A stretch of DNA of 6,613 nucleotides from Psychrobacter sp. (GTDB lineage: Bacteria > Pseudomonadota > Gammaproteobacteria > Pseudomonadales > Moraxellaceae). Position numbers and translations under genes: made by a program. Shown in pieces: positions 1 through 6,613 of this stretch. The stretch covers positions 679 through 7,291 of the forward strand of contig JAAXIL010000063.1 of NCBI GenBank assembly GCA_012270355.1. The letters run 5' to 3'. Below the pieces are notes generated by a model. That model did no database searches. It was given only the letters and a program-made list of their open reading frames with translations, and was not told the DNA's origin. The stretch's first letter is position 1, and each line of letters opens with the position of its first letter.

Positions 1-146
1 CGACCCGCGACAAGCCGCAGTGCCATCTCTCGGCGGTTGTCGTTGGGCTCGGGTGGCGAGGGCGGTTGCGGATTAGAGCGAGACGTTATGGCGTGCTGTC
101 CTAACGTGGCGGTATGTTTTGTAACAGTAGGGGCGGAGGTGGGCAT
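1..146 (-). CDS. N-terminal part of an unidentified minus-strand protein (runs off left edge)
   Basis: Reading the minus strand from an ATG at 146 down to 144 gives 48 codons without a stop before the window ends. The protein begins MPTSAPTVTK, passes through a Pro-rich stretch (NPQPPSPPEPNDN, about residues 25-37), and reaches RREMALRLVAG at residues 38-48. This looks like a disordered, polar N-terminal tail leading into a helix that starts a folded domain. I do not recognise the family. The gene would be divergent from the WG-repeat gene downstream. There is no clear Shine-Dalgarno site before this ATG. A second in-frame ATG at codon 41 (bases 24-26) could be the true start, in which case the Pro-rich part is not translated. 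The plus strand is also open here (frame 1, bases 1-213), but its product is Cys/Gly/Arg-rich and less protein-like. I therefore prefer the minus-strand reading, without certainty. Confidence 0.5.
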   Translation of the reverse strand, partial: MPTSAPTVTKHTATLGQHAITSRSNPQPPSPPEPNDNRREMALRLVAG

Positions 147-202
147 GAGAATTAACGACTTACTCGTAGTGCAATTGTGCAGATTATCAAAGTTAACCTG
201 TT

Positions 203-234
203 TTGCCTTATGAGGGCAAGCGATAATTCATCGC
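203..234. repeat. Two adjacent short inverted repeats (possible hairpins or operator)
   Basis: The first dyad is TTGCC (203-207) with GGCAA (215-219) around a 7-base loop. The second, GCGAT (220-224) with ATCGC (230-234) around a 5-base loop, begins at the very next base. Both stems are 5 bp and perfect. Neither is followed by a T-run on the plus strand, so this is not a typical intrinsic terminator for that strand. They lie 57-88 bp upstream of the start of the left minus-strand gene, where an operator or leader structure would fit. Stems this short can arise by chance. Confidence 0.25.
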
Positions 235-420
235 GTATAGAGTGGTTAAAAATGTTAATACAGCTTATCAACTTGCTTCACTAATAGTCAGCTAGCAACT
301 TCAGACAATCCGTCATGATTTAAATAAGTCTGCATGTTGGTGTAACGTGTTTTAAATGGAGTTATGGCTAACTTTTTGCTAGGGTAACGAGAGGTCGGTT
401 TGCTAACCCGTTTTACTATC

Positions 421-438
421 TCATAAGCGAGTTTATGA
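421..438. repeat. 6-6-6 inverted repeat upstream of the WG-repeat gene (candidate operator)
   Basis: TCATAA (421-426) and TTATGA (433-438) are perfect inverted half-sites separated by the six bases GCGAGT. The dyad ends 39 bases before the first ATG of the WG-repeat gene. It overlaps where a -35 box would lie for the GATAAT at 452-457, a usual place for a repressor or activator site. It matches neither the CRP (TGTGA/TCACA) nor the FNR (TTGAT/ATCAA) consensus. The regulatory role is inference from symmetry and position only. Confidence 0.3.
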
Positions 439-451
439 CCAAACCCTTTTT

Positions 452-457
452 GATAAT
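452..457 (+). promoter_or_regulatory. Weak candidate -10 box for the WG-repeat gene
   Basis: GATAAT differs from TATAAT at one position and lies 20 bases before the ATG at 478. The hexamer 17 bases upstream (429-434) is a poor -35, so a true promoter here would need an activator or would be weak. TATATT at 469-474 is an alternative that would place the transcript start almost on the start codon. Neither choice is secure. Confidence 0.3.
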
Positions 458-477
458 GATTGTAAATTTATATTGCC

Positions 478-1608
478 ATGATGACCGTCACTTTGTTTAA
501 GCACATCACCTCAGGTTTAAAACCAGCCCATCTTAAATCGTCCAAATCCATAGGGCTTGGTATGGCTATTGGTTTGATCATCAGTCTGCCTGCCCACGCC
601 TGCACTTTGCCCAAAAGTTATTACAAGCATGTGTCATGCACCGCTAGCCCGAGCTACTTTTTAGCGGTCAAAGATTCGGGTGCACCTGTGGCCTTATTGG
701 GTAAAGACGGCAAAAAAAAGGTGGATTTATCCCGCTATACACAAGTCGATGTGAGCAAACTTAAAAATGGCTTGATGCCTGTGCAACGAGGTGGCAAAGT
801 CGGCTACGTCAATATGCAAGGGCGTGAAGTCGTACCTGCCGTTTATGATTTGCTCATTGGCGACCCCAACACGACAGGGTGGGCAAGGGCGGTGCAAAAT
901 GACCGCATTGTCGTCAAAAAAGATGGCAAACTTGGGGTGGTTTCCACCAGTAACCAAGTGATTTTGCCTTTTTCGCTGAAGTATCAAACCATCAGTGACT
1001 TTGACGGCGGTCGGGCTCAAATCATGACGGCATCTGGCAACTCGTGGATTAACACCAAAGGCAAAACTGTTACCAGTGCCAACTCTAATGCCAAACAACC
1101 CGCCTTAACGGCTAAAAAAAATATACCTGAATCTTCCTCATCGTCTGGAACAAGCCGTGCTTCTGCCAATTCTACTAACCCTTCGGCTGGTACATCAACG
1201 ACAAACGCCCAGTCTAATTTACCGCAAAATCCGCTGACGTCGTCGTCACGTCCGCAAATCACCCCGCCAGCCGTCACCACTCCGCCTTGGAAACCTGTTC
1301 AGCGTGATGGCAAATGGGGCTATGTCAATGGGTCAGGCACGCCGATGATTACCTTTTCGTTCGATGAAGCGATGCCGTTTGCTGAAGGCTTGGCAGGCGT
1401 GCGAGTGGCGAATAACTGGGGATTTATCAATTTGGCGGGCGATCTAACCATTCCGTTTCGTTTTGATGACAGTGGTGTGATTCGTGACCAATCGCCTTAT
1501 CAAGGACAACCCCCTTTTATGTTTACGGGGGGCAAGGCATGGATTGGCAACTTGAATAGTCGCGATAAATTATGTGTCGATAAGCAGGGCACGAATGTTG
1601 GTTGTTAA
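478..1608 (+). CDS. Exported WG-repeat (beta-repeat) protein with central disordered linker
   Basis: This is a 376-residue protein of unknown specific function, predicted to be exported. Residues 1-41 form a signal peptide: a basic n-region with several Lys, a hydrophobic core around 25-37, and a PAHA-CT site consistent with signal peptidase I cleavage after A41. The -3 residue is Ala rather than Leu, so a lipobox is unlikely. Mature residues 99-198 hold three WG-type beta repeats (GGKVGYVN at 105-112, DGKLGVV at 149-155, GNSWINTKG at 187-195). Residues 199-270 are a Ser/Asn/Thr/Pro-rich linker with five consecutive Ser. Repeats resume at 271-334 (DGKWGYVN at 277-284, NNWGFINLAG at 312-321), and the protein ends in a segment containing C366 and C376. 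C42 and C54 are the only other cysteines, so periplasmic disulfides are plausible. WG repeats generally form beta structures used in binding; the ligand is unknown. ATG at 478 and 481 are tandem possible starts, and no Shine-Dalgarno site precedes them. Confidence 0.88.
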   Translation: MMTVTLFKHITSGLKPAHLKSSKSIGLGMAIGLIISLPAHACTLPKSYYKHVSCTASPSYFLAVKDSGAPVALLGKDGKKKVDLSRYTQVDVSKLKNGLMPVQRGGKVGYVNMQGREVVPAVYDLLIGDPNTTGWARAVQNDRIVVKKDGKLGVVSTSNQVILPFSLKYQTISDFDGGRAQIMTASGNSWINTKGKTVTSANSNAKQPALTAKKNIPESSSSSGTSRASANSTNPSAGTSTTNAQSNLPQNPLTSSSRPQITPPAVTTPPWKPVQRDGKWGYVNGSGTPMITFSFDEAMPFAEGLAGVRVANNWGFINLAGDLTIPFRFDDSGVIRDQSPYQGQPPFMFTGGKAWIGNLNSRDKLCVDKQGTNVGC

Positions 1609-1668
1609 TTAAGTTTGATAATTGTCTATTGCAAAATATCCGCTATCAAACCGCTTCATCTGCATAAC

Positions 1669-1685
1669 AAATCATTCATGATTTT
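1669..1685 (+). terminator. Very weak AT-rich hairpin, possible terminator of the WG-repeat gene
   Basis: AAATCAT and ATGATTT are perfect inverted repeats separated by two bases, giving in practice about a 6-bp stem with a 4-base loop. The descending arm runs into four T residues in total (1682-1685). The stem contains only one G-C pair, too unstable for a standard intrinsic terminator, so it may equally be a chance palindrome or a protein site. It lies 61 bases after the stop codon of the WG-repeat gene. Confidence 0.15.
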
Positions 1686-1754
1686 GTCACCATTTCGCCA
1701 CCTTCCCTCGTTACAATGTACTTAGTTGTCTAACAAGTGTTCACCCAAATTTTA

Positions 1755-1760
1755 TATAAT
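1755..1760 (+). promoter_or_regulatory. Candidate -10 box of the glutamate dehydrogenase gene
   Basis: TATAAT matches the sigma-70 -10 consensus exactly and lies 39 bases before the ATG at 1800. The hexamer 17 bases upstream (AACAAG, 1732-1737) is a poor -35; TTGTCT at 1726-1731 is better but 23 bases away. A second box, TATAAA at 1766-1771, is also possible. The AT-rich context makes chance matches likely, but the position suits an independent promoter for the dehydrogenase. Confidence 0.45.
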
Positions 1761-1788
1761 CTCATTATAAATACAATCATAATAAATT

Positions 1789-1792
1789 AAGG
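1789..1792 (+). promoter_or_regulatory. Ribosome binding site of the glutamate dehydrogenase gene
   Basis: AAGG within TTAAGGATA sits 7 bases before the ATG at 1800. This is the clearest Shine-Dalgarno spacing in the window and supports that start codon. Confidence 0.65.
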
Positions 1793-1799
1793 ATAATTT

Positions 1800-4700
1800 A
1801 TGTCTAGCGTTCAATCTGTGCAAAACCTCACCCACGAAGATAATTCCTTACAAGCCCTTAAATCTCGTGTTATTCAAGATGCTTTGGCTCGGTGTAAAAG
1901 CGATAAAACTTTATGTGAGCAGTTTTTGACGGCGTATTACCGCAATTTAAATACTGATGATGTGTTGCTAACAAATGCAGAGACATCTCAAGCCCATCAA
2001 AATATTATCGACGATTTGGCGGGCATGGCATTGCACCATTTTGATTTGCTCAAATCTTATAACCGCCAGTCGCCAAACATTGCCGTGTTCAATCCCAACG
2101 TCGAAACGCATCAATTTCACAGCTCGCACAGCGTTATTCAAATGGTAGCGATTGACCGTCCATTCCTTGTGGACACGGTATTAATGAGTCTGGAAAAACA
2201 AGGCGTCAATGTGCATCGCCTGTTCCATACCATCATCAAGGTGGATTGGCAAGATGAGCAGGGCAACGGGATTGACGCCATTCGCACCGCCGACGACAGC
2301 GACAGTCGCTATGTGTCGCTTATTCATTGTGAAATTGACCGCCAGTTAGAGGCTGACCTGACTGATATTCAAGATTTGCTGATGCAAAAGGTGCAGGTAT
2401 TAGACACGGTTACGGGTGATTGGGAAGCCATGCGAGCCAAACTCTCTGCCATTAAAGATGAAATGGCAAACGCTGATTTAAGCGAACTTGACACCCTTTA
2501 TGATGCCGATGAAGTTAAGGCATTTCTTGAGTGGATATTAGATGACAATTTCATTTTCTTGGGTTACCGTGAATATCGCTTGCAGTTTGAGGACGGTGAA
2601 AAAGATGTGGGCGAATCCGTGCCCGATTTAATGACCGTTGGCGGGTCGGGGCTTGGCTTGCTCGGTGGGGTGAATGAAGATGCTCGCTCAGAGAGTTTTT
2701 ATGGTTTGCCAAATCGCCTTAAGCAACTACTGACACGACCGCAAGTGCTGTTATTGTCGAAATCTAGCCATGAATCGCCTGTGCACCGCCCCGCTTATAT
2801 GGACTTTTTAGGTATTCAAAAGTTTGATGATGAGCAACATGTGATTGGTGAATACCGTTTTATCGGGCTGTTTACGTCACGGGCGTATCAGCTTGATGCT
2901 CAGCAAATTCCGCTACTAAGAGAAAAAACCGCCAAGATTTTGGCTCGGGCGAATTTGCCAACGGGCGGTCATGCGTACCACAAACTGATTCATATCATCA
3001 ACAGTTTGCCTCGTGATGACTTGTTTCAAGGACGGGTGGATGAGCTGTATGACATGGTGTCGGGCATTGCTGGACTTCAAGACCGCAAACGCCTCAAACT
3101 GTTTGCTCGCCTCGACAATTATGAGCGGTTTGTGTCGTGTTTGGTGTATATCCCTCGTGCCAAATTCAATACGGCACTTCGGATGAAGGTGCAGGACAAA
3201 CTCACCGAAGCATTTGGCGGACAGTCTTCAGGCTTTAGCACCGAGTTTGACGAATCGCACCACGCTCGGGTGCACGTTCACGTTCGCACCACGCCTGGAC
3301 AAATCAAGGACGTGAATCTAACCGAGCTGGAAAATTCGCTTAATCGGCTTATGCAAGACTGGAGCGACGAGTTTGAAGCGTCGCTTGTCGCTCAGGTGGG
3401 CGAGGCGTCTGCAAATAGGTTAATCAAACGCTATGCGGACTTTATACCAGCGTCTTATCGAGAAGCCTTTGACCCTCGCACAGCCGTGCTGGATATTGAG
3501 CGGTTGAGTGGCTTAAGCGATACGCCCAACGATTTGCATTGGCATCTGTACCACGCCACAGGTGAGCAAGCAAATCAGCTCAATCTTAAGGTGTATGGGC
3601 AGGGTAACCCTGCGATTTTGTCGACTGTGTTGCCAATTTTAGAAAAATTTGGCGTGGCGGTCATTTCGGCTCAAACCTATGAATTTACTGAGTTGAACCA
3701 GTGGATGCAGGAGTATGAGTTGCACCTTCAGCACGTTGACAGTGTGGACATGGCGGTAGTACGTCAGCAGTTTGAAACGGCACTGGATTTGATTTGGCAC
3801 GACAAGGTTGAGAGCGACTATCTTAATGAACTCATTTTGACCACTCGGCTGGACACTTATGATGTGGTGATACTGCGGGCGTTATCTCGCTATATGAAGC
3901 AAGCAGGCTTGTCGGCGTCTCGTCGCTACATTGAAGATACCCTGGTCAAAAATAGTGCCATTACCGTGCAATTGGTGAGCTTGTTTGATGCCCGCATGAA
4001 CCCTGAATATGGGGCGTTTGATGAAGCCGAGCGACAAGCCAACGTGCATGCCATCGCTGAGCAGATTGAAACGGCATTAAATGATGTGGCGAGTCTCGAT
4101 GAAGACCGCATCCTACGCTGGTATTTGGATCTACTCATGGCGATGAGTCGTACCAATTTTTATCAGACTGATGCCGATGGTAATCGCAAAGACCGCCTGT
4201 CGTTCAAATTTTTGGCAGACCAAATCCCCAATTTACCGAAACCAAAACCCATGTTTGAAATCTTCGTCTATTCACCTCGGGTCGAGGCGGTACATTTGCG
4301 AGGCGGGCGAGTGGCTCGGGGCGGGCTACGATGGTCAGACCGCATGGAGGATTTTCGCACTGAAGTGTTGGGGCTGGTTAAGGCTCAAATGGTGAAAAAT
4401 GCAGTCATTGTGCCTGTTGGTTCAAAAGGTGGCTTTGTCGTCAAGCAAGCCAGCCGAACTGACGGGCGTGAATCGTTTCTAGCGGAAGGCGTGGCATGTT
4501 ACCAAACCTTTTTGCGGGGTATGCTGGACGTGACCGACAACCTGAAAGAAGGGCAAGTGGTGCATCCTGCCAACACTGTCCGCTACGATGGCGACGACCC
4601 GTATTTGGTGGTGGCTGCCGATAAGGGCACGGCAACGTTCTCGGACATTGCCAATGGCGTTGCCGCCGAATATGACTTTTGGCTCGACGATGCGTTTGCT

Positions 4701-6613
4701 TCGGGTGGTTCAGTGGGTTATGACCACAAGGCGATGGGCATCACCGCTCGTGGGGCATGGGAGTCAGTGAAACGCCACTTTAGAATGCTGGGCAAAGACA
4801 TTCAAAATAAAGACGACTTCACGGTTGTCGGCATTGGTGACATGGGCGGAGATGTGTTTGGTAATGGCATGCTCTTATCCCGTCATATCAAACTGCAAGC
4901 GGCATTTAATCACTTACACATTTTTATTGACCCCACGCCTGATACTGAGTTGAGCTATACCGAGCGAGAACGATTATTTGCCGAGCAAGGTGGATGGGAC
5001 AAGTATAACCCCGATTTAATCAGCCAAGGCGGTGGCGTGTTTAACCGCAGTGACAAATCCATCATGCTTACGCCCGAGATGCAGTCCGCTTTTGCGATTG
5101 ACGCCGATAGTTTAACGCCCGACGAATTGATTTATGCATTGCTCAAAGCCCCCGTGGATTTGCTGTGGAACGGAGGAATTGGCACCTATATCAAAGCTGA
5201 GTCTGAGTCGCATGGTGATGTGGGCGACCGTGCCAATGATGAGGTGCGGGTCAATGGTAGCGAGGTTGGAGCAAAAGTCGTGGGCGAAGGGGGCAACCTC
5301 GGTGCGACGCAACTCGGACGCATCGAATACGCCCAAAATGGCGGGCATCTCTATACCGATGCCATCGACAATTCAGGCGGGGTCAACTGCTCTGACCACG
5401 AGGTGAACATTAAAATTTTGCTAGGCGATGTGGTAAAAAATGGCGACATGACTCTCAAACAGCGTAATGAGTTGCTCGCCAGTATGACTAATGAGGTTGC
5501 CGAACTGGTATTACGCCAAAATTATTTGCAACCCCAAACCATCGAGTTAAGCCTGTTAAATGGCTCAGATAAGTTGGCGGAACACGCCCGATTTATTAAC
5601 TTTTTGGTCAAAGCCGATCGCCTCAATCGGGAGATTGAATATCTACCCTTAGAAGAAGAGATTGCTCTACGCCAAAAACAAGACAAAGGTTTGACCCGTC
5701 CCGAACTGGCAGTTGTGCTCGCCTATGGCAAAATGTGGGTATATGACGAACTCTTGGCATCGGAATTGCCCGATGACCCGTATTTTGGCGATGAGCTTAA
5801 AAAGTATTTCCCAGATGTGTTGGCAGACCAATATTTCAAGCAAATGCAAAATCACCGTTTGCATCGGGAAATCATCAGCACCTTTTTGACCAATAGCATT
5901 GTCAATCGCTTGGGTATTGAAACCATTTATCGAATTTTTAGCGACACTCAACAACCACTGGATGTGATTGTGCGAGCGTACACCGTTACCCGTGATGTTT
6001 ATGACGTGCCGACACTATGGCAAAAGCTGGAATCGCTCGACAATCAACTGGATGCCGAGTTGCTTTTAGAACTCGAAACCAAACTGCGCGCATCCATCGA
6101 ACGCTCAATTATGTGGCTGATTGACCGTTATGGGTCGAAATTTAATGTGGCTACGCTAAACCAAGAATATGGCGACAGCGTGGCGAGTTTAACCGACAAT
6201 GATGGATTGATGGACAACCATTTTGCTGAGGAGCTGGATAGGACATTAGCTACGCTGAACGAGGTTTACCCCAACGCTGACCTAAATGAGGATAGCGTCA
6301 AACGTCAAACGGTGATGCAATTTGCCAAATTGCCGTATTATGTTGATGCCATGGAAATTGCGGGGCTTGCTTCAAACAGTCAACATGACAGTCAAGTGGT
6401 GGCGGAGGCGTATTTTACCGCCTATCAAGCCTTGCATATTGACTGGTTTGTCACTCGCATCAACGAATTGCCGATGCAGTCGCATTGGGACAGACGGGCA
6501 CGTCATGCGTTGATTGGTGAATTAAATCGCCTGCTTCGCCAAACCATGCAAGCTGTATTGGCAACCGATGAGCCCATGCAAACCCTTAGCGAATGGGCGG
6601 AGGAGTATGAGCA
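1800..6613 (+). CDS. NAD-specific glutamate dehydrogenase, large (180 kDa class), 3' end cut by window
   Basis: The frame is open for 1604 codons and runs off the right edge; relatives are about 1600-1620 residues, so only the extreme C-terminus is missing. The enzyme is cytoplasmic and oxidatively deaminates glutamate to 2-oxoglutarate and ammonium with NAD+. Residues 1-700 are the regulatory half with ACT-like segments (IDRPFLVDTV at 118-127, DDNFIFLGYREYR at 248-260, FVSCLVYIPR at 444-453, LNLKVYGQGNP at 594-604). The catalytic core follows: RGGRVARGGLRWSDR (834-848), VPVGSKGGF (871-879), AADKGTATFSD (939-949), the dinucleotide-binding GIGDMGGDVFGNG (1011-1023), LLWNGGIGTY (1121-1130), VGEGGNLGATQ (1161-1171) and NSGGVNCSDHE (1191-1201). 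R840, K866, K876, D941 and S1198 fall at the spacing I recall for the essential residues of the Streptomyces enzyme, so it should be active. A helical C-terminal domain follows (LTRPELAVVLAY, 1298-1309). In Pseudomonas the homologue is allosterically controlled and arginine-linked; nothing here shows whether that holds. Confidence 0.96.
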   Translation, partial: MSSVQSVQNLTHEDNSLQALKSRVIQDALARCKSDKTLCEQFLTAYYRNLNTDDVLLTNAETSQAHQNIIDDLAGMALHHFDLLKSYNRQSPNIAVFNPNVETHQFHSSHSVIQMVAIDRPFLVDTVLMSLEKQGVNVHRLFHTIIKVDWQDEQGNGIDAIRTADDSDSRYVSLIHCEIDRQLEADLTDIQDLLMQKVQVLDTVTGDWEAMRAKLSAIKDEMANADLSELDTLYDADEVKAFLEWILDDNFIFLGYREYRLQFEDGEKDVGESVPDLMTVGGSGLGLLGGVNEDARSESFYGLPNRLKQLLTRPQVLLLSKSSHESPVHRPAYMDFLGIQKFDDEQHVIGEYRFIGLFTSRAYQLDAQQIPLLREKTAKILARANLPTGGHAYHKLIHIINSLPRDDLFQGRVDELYDMVSGIAGLQDRKRLKLFARLDNYERFVSCLVYIPRAKFNTALRMKVQDKLTEAFGGQSSGFSTEFDESHHARVHVHVRTTPGQIKDVNLTELENSLNRLMQDWSDEFEASLVAQVGEASANRLIKRYADFIPASYREAFDPRTAVLDIERLSGLSDTPNDLHWHLYHATGEQANQLNLKVYGQGNPAILSTVLPILEKFGVAVISAQTYEFTELNQWMQEYELHLQHVDSVDMAVVRQQFETALDLIWHDKVESDYLNELILTTRLDTYDVVILRALSRYMKQAGLSASRRYIEDTLVKNSAITVQLVSLFDARMNPEYGAFDEAERQANVHAIAEQIETALNDVASLDEDRILRWYLDLLMAMSRTNFYQTDADGNRKDRLSFKFLADQIPNLPKPKPMFEIFVYSPRVEAVHLRGGRVARGGLRWSDRMEDFRTEVLGLVKAQMVKNAVIVPVGSKGGFVVKQASRTDGRESFLAEGVACYQTFLRGMLDVTDNLKEGQVVHPANTVRYDGDDPYLVVAADKGTATFSDIANGVAAEYDFWLDDAFASGGSVGYDHKAMGITARGAWESVKRHFRMLGKDIQNKDDFTVVGIGDMGGDVFGNGMLLSRHIKLQAAFNHLHIFIDPTPDTELSYTERERLFAEQGGWDKYNPDLISQGGGVFNRSDKSIMLTPEMQSAFAIDADSLTPDELIYALLKAPVDLLWNGGIGTYIKAESESHGDVGDRANDEVRVNGSEVGAKVVGEGGNLGATQLGRIEYAQNGGHLYTDAIDNSGGVNCSDHEVNIKILLGDVVKNGDMTLKQRNELLASMTNEVAELVLRQNYLQPQTIELSLLNGSDKLAEHARFINFLVKADRLNREIEYLPLEEEIALRQKQDKGLTRPELAVVLAYGKMWVYDELLASELPDDPYFGDELKKYFPDVLADQYFKQMQNHRLHREIISTFLTNSIVNRLGIETIYRIFSDTQQPLDVIVRAYTVTRDVYDVPTLWQKLESLDNQLDAELLLELETKLRASIERSIMWLIDRYGSKFNVATLNQEYGDSVASLTDNDGLMDNHFAEELDRTLATLNEVYPNADLNEDSVKRQTVMQFAKLPYYVDAMEIAGLASNSQHDSQVVAEAYFTAYQALHIDWFVTRINELPMQSHWDRRARHALIGELNRLLRQTMQAVLATDEPMQTLSEWAEEYE

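Larger units (their letters stand above)
147..477. other. Divergent intergenic region with short inverted repeats
   Basis: These 331 bases between the divergent genes contain no convincing gene. They become AT-rich immediately after the GC-rich first 146 bases. Visible structure: TTGCC/GGCAA at 203-207 and 215-219; GCGAT/ATCGC at 220-224 and 230-234; and TCATAA/TTATGA at 421-426 and 433-438. A GATAAT on the minus strand (plus bases 183-188) could be the -10 box of the left gene, but no good -35 lies at the right distance. A 22-codon frame (145-213) preceded by GGAGGT is discussed in the findings and not called as a gene. No riboswitch or tRNA-like fold was recognised by eye. Confidence 0.6.
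1609..1799. other. Intergenic region between the WG-repeat gene and the glutamate dehydrogenase gene
   Basis: These 191 bases contain no gene. The left half holds two dyads. GTTTGATA (1613-1620) pairs with TATCAAAC (1644-1651) across 23 bases. AAATCAT (1669-1675) pairs with ATGATTT (1678-1684) nearly head to head, ending in TTTT. Neither is a strong GC-rich hairpin with a T-tract, so no confident terminator is seen for the upstream gene. The right half is strongly AT-rich and carries the promoter and ribosome-binding signals of the dehydrogenase gene. Confidence 0.6.

Noticed and set aside
1..213. Plus-strand frame open from the left edge to a TGA at 211-213
   Set aside because: The product is rich in Cys, Gly and Arg with no recognisable fold, and it looks like the shadow of the minus-strand reading. 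It cannot be fully excluded as the end of a plus-strand gene.
586..606. Lipoprotein signal (lipobox) at C42 of the WG protein
   Set aside because: The sequence before Cys is PAHA; a lipobox normally has Leu at -3 and a small residue at -2. The AHA pattern fits signal peptidase I better.
727..1280. Minus-strand open frames opposite the WG-repeat gene
   Set aside because: They lie wholly inside a well-supported plus-strand gene with a signal peptide and repeats; their translations show no family motif.
3926..6513. Several 60-95 codon open frames on both strands within the dehydrogenase
   Set aside because: All are contained in the continuous dehydrogenase frame, which carries family motifs throughout; these are out-of-frame shadows.
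1800..6613. Possible frameshift or pseudogene in the dehydrogenase
   Set aside because: I translated the full stretch line by line and found no internal stop and no loss of family motifs; it is simply cut by the window end.
1..6613. CRISPR array, transposon ends, tRNA or rRNA genes
   Set aside because: No regularly spaced repeats, no long terminal inverted repeats, no transposase motifs and no tRNA-like cloverleaf or rRNA signature were seen on either strand.

Overview
The window is about 6.6 kb of ordinary-looking proteobacterial chromosome. The best guess is Moraxellaceae (Moraxella/Faucicola or Psychrobacter type). The reasons are moderate GC with AT-rich intergenic stretches, and a large NAD-specific glutamate dehydrogenase next to an exported WG-repeat protein. 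This placement is an inference from composition and from remembered family resemblance; no 16S or other decisive marker is present.

Layout: (1) bases 1-146 probably hold the first 48 codons of an unidentified minus-strand gene that runs off the left edge. (2) Bases 147-477 are a divergent, AT-rich intergenic region with several short inverted repeats and only weak promoter candidates. (3) Bases 478-1608 encode a 376-residue exported protein with a signal peptide, WG-type beta repeats in two blocks, and a Ser/Asn/Thr/Pro-rich linker between them. (4) Bases 1609-1799 are a second intergenic region with a good TATAAT box and a good Shine-Dalgarno site. (5) From 1800 to the right edge runs the dominant feature, a continuous frame of 1604 codons with no stop. 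It is the large (about 180 kDa class) NAD-dependent glutamate dehydrogenase and lacks only its last few residues.

Working together: nothing in the sequence links the WG-repeat protein to glutamate metabolism. The dehydrogenase has its own promoter-like and ribosome-binding signals, so the two are probably separate transcription units. The dehydrogenase would oxidise glutamate to 2-oxoglutarate and ammonium, feeding amino-acid carbon into the TCA cycle. I found no mobile element, CRISPR array, tRNA, rRNA or defence-like cassette, and no convincing previously undescribed system. The points most worth a second look are the duplicated repeat motif in the WG protein, its four bracketing cysteines, and the dyad at 421-438 upstream of it.
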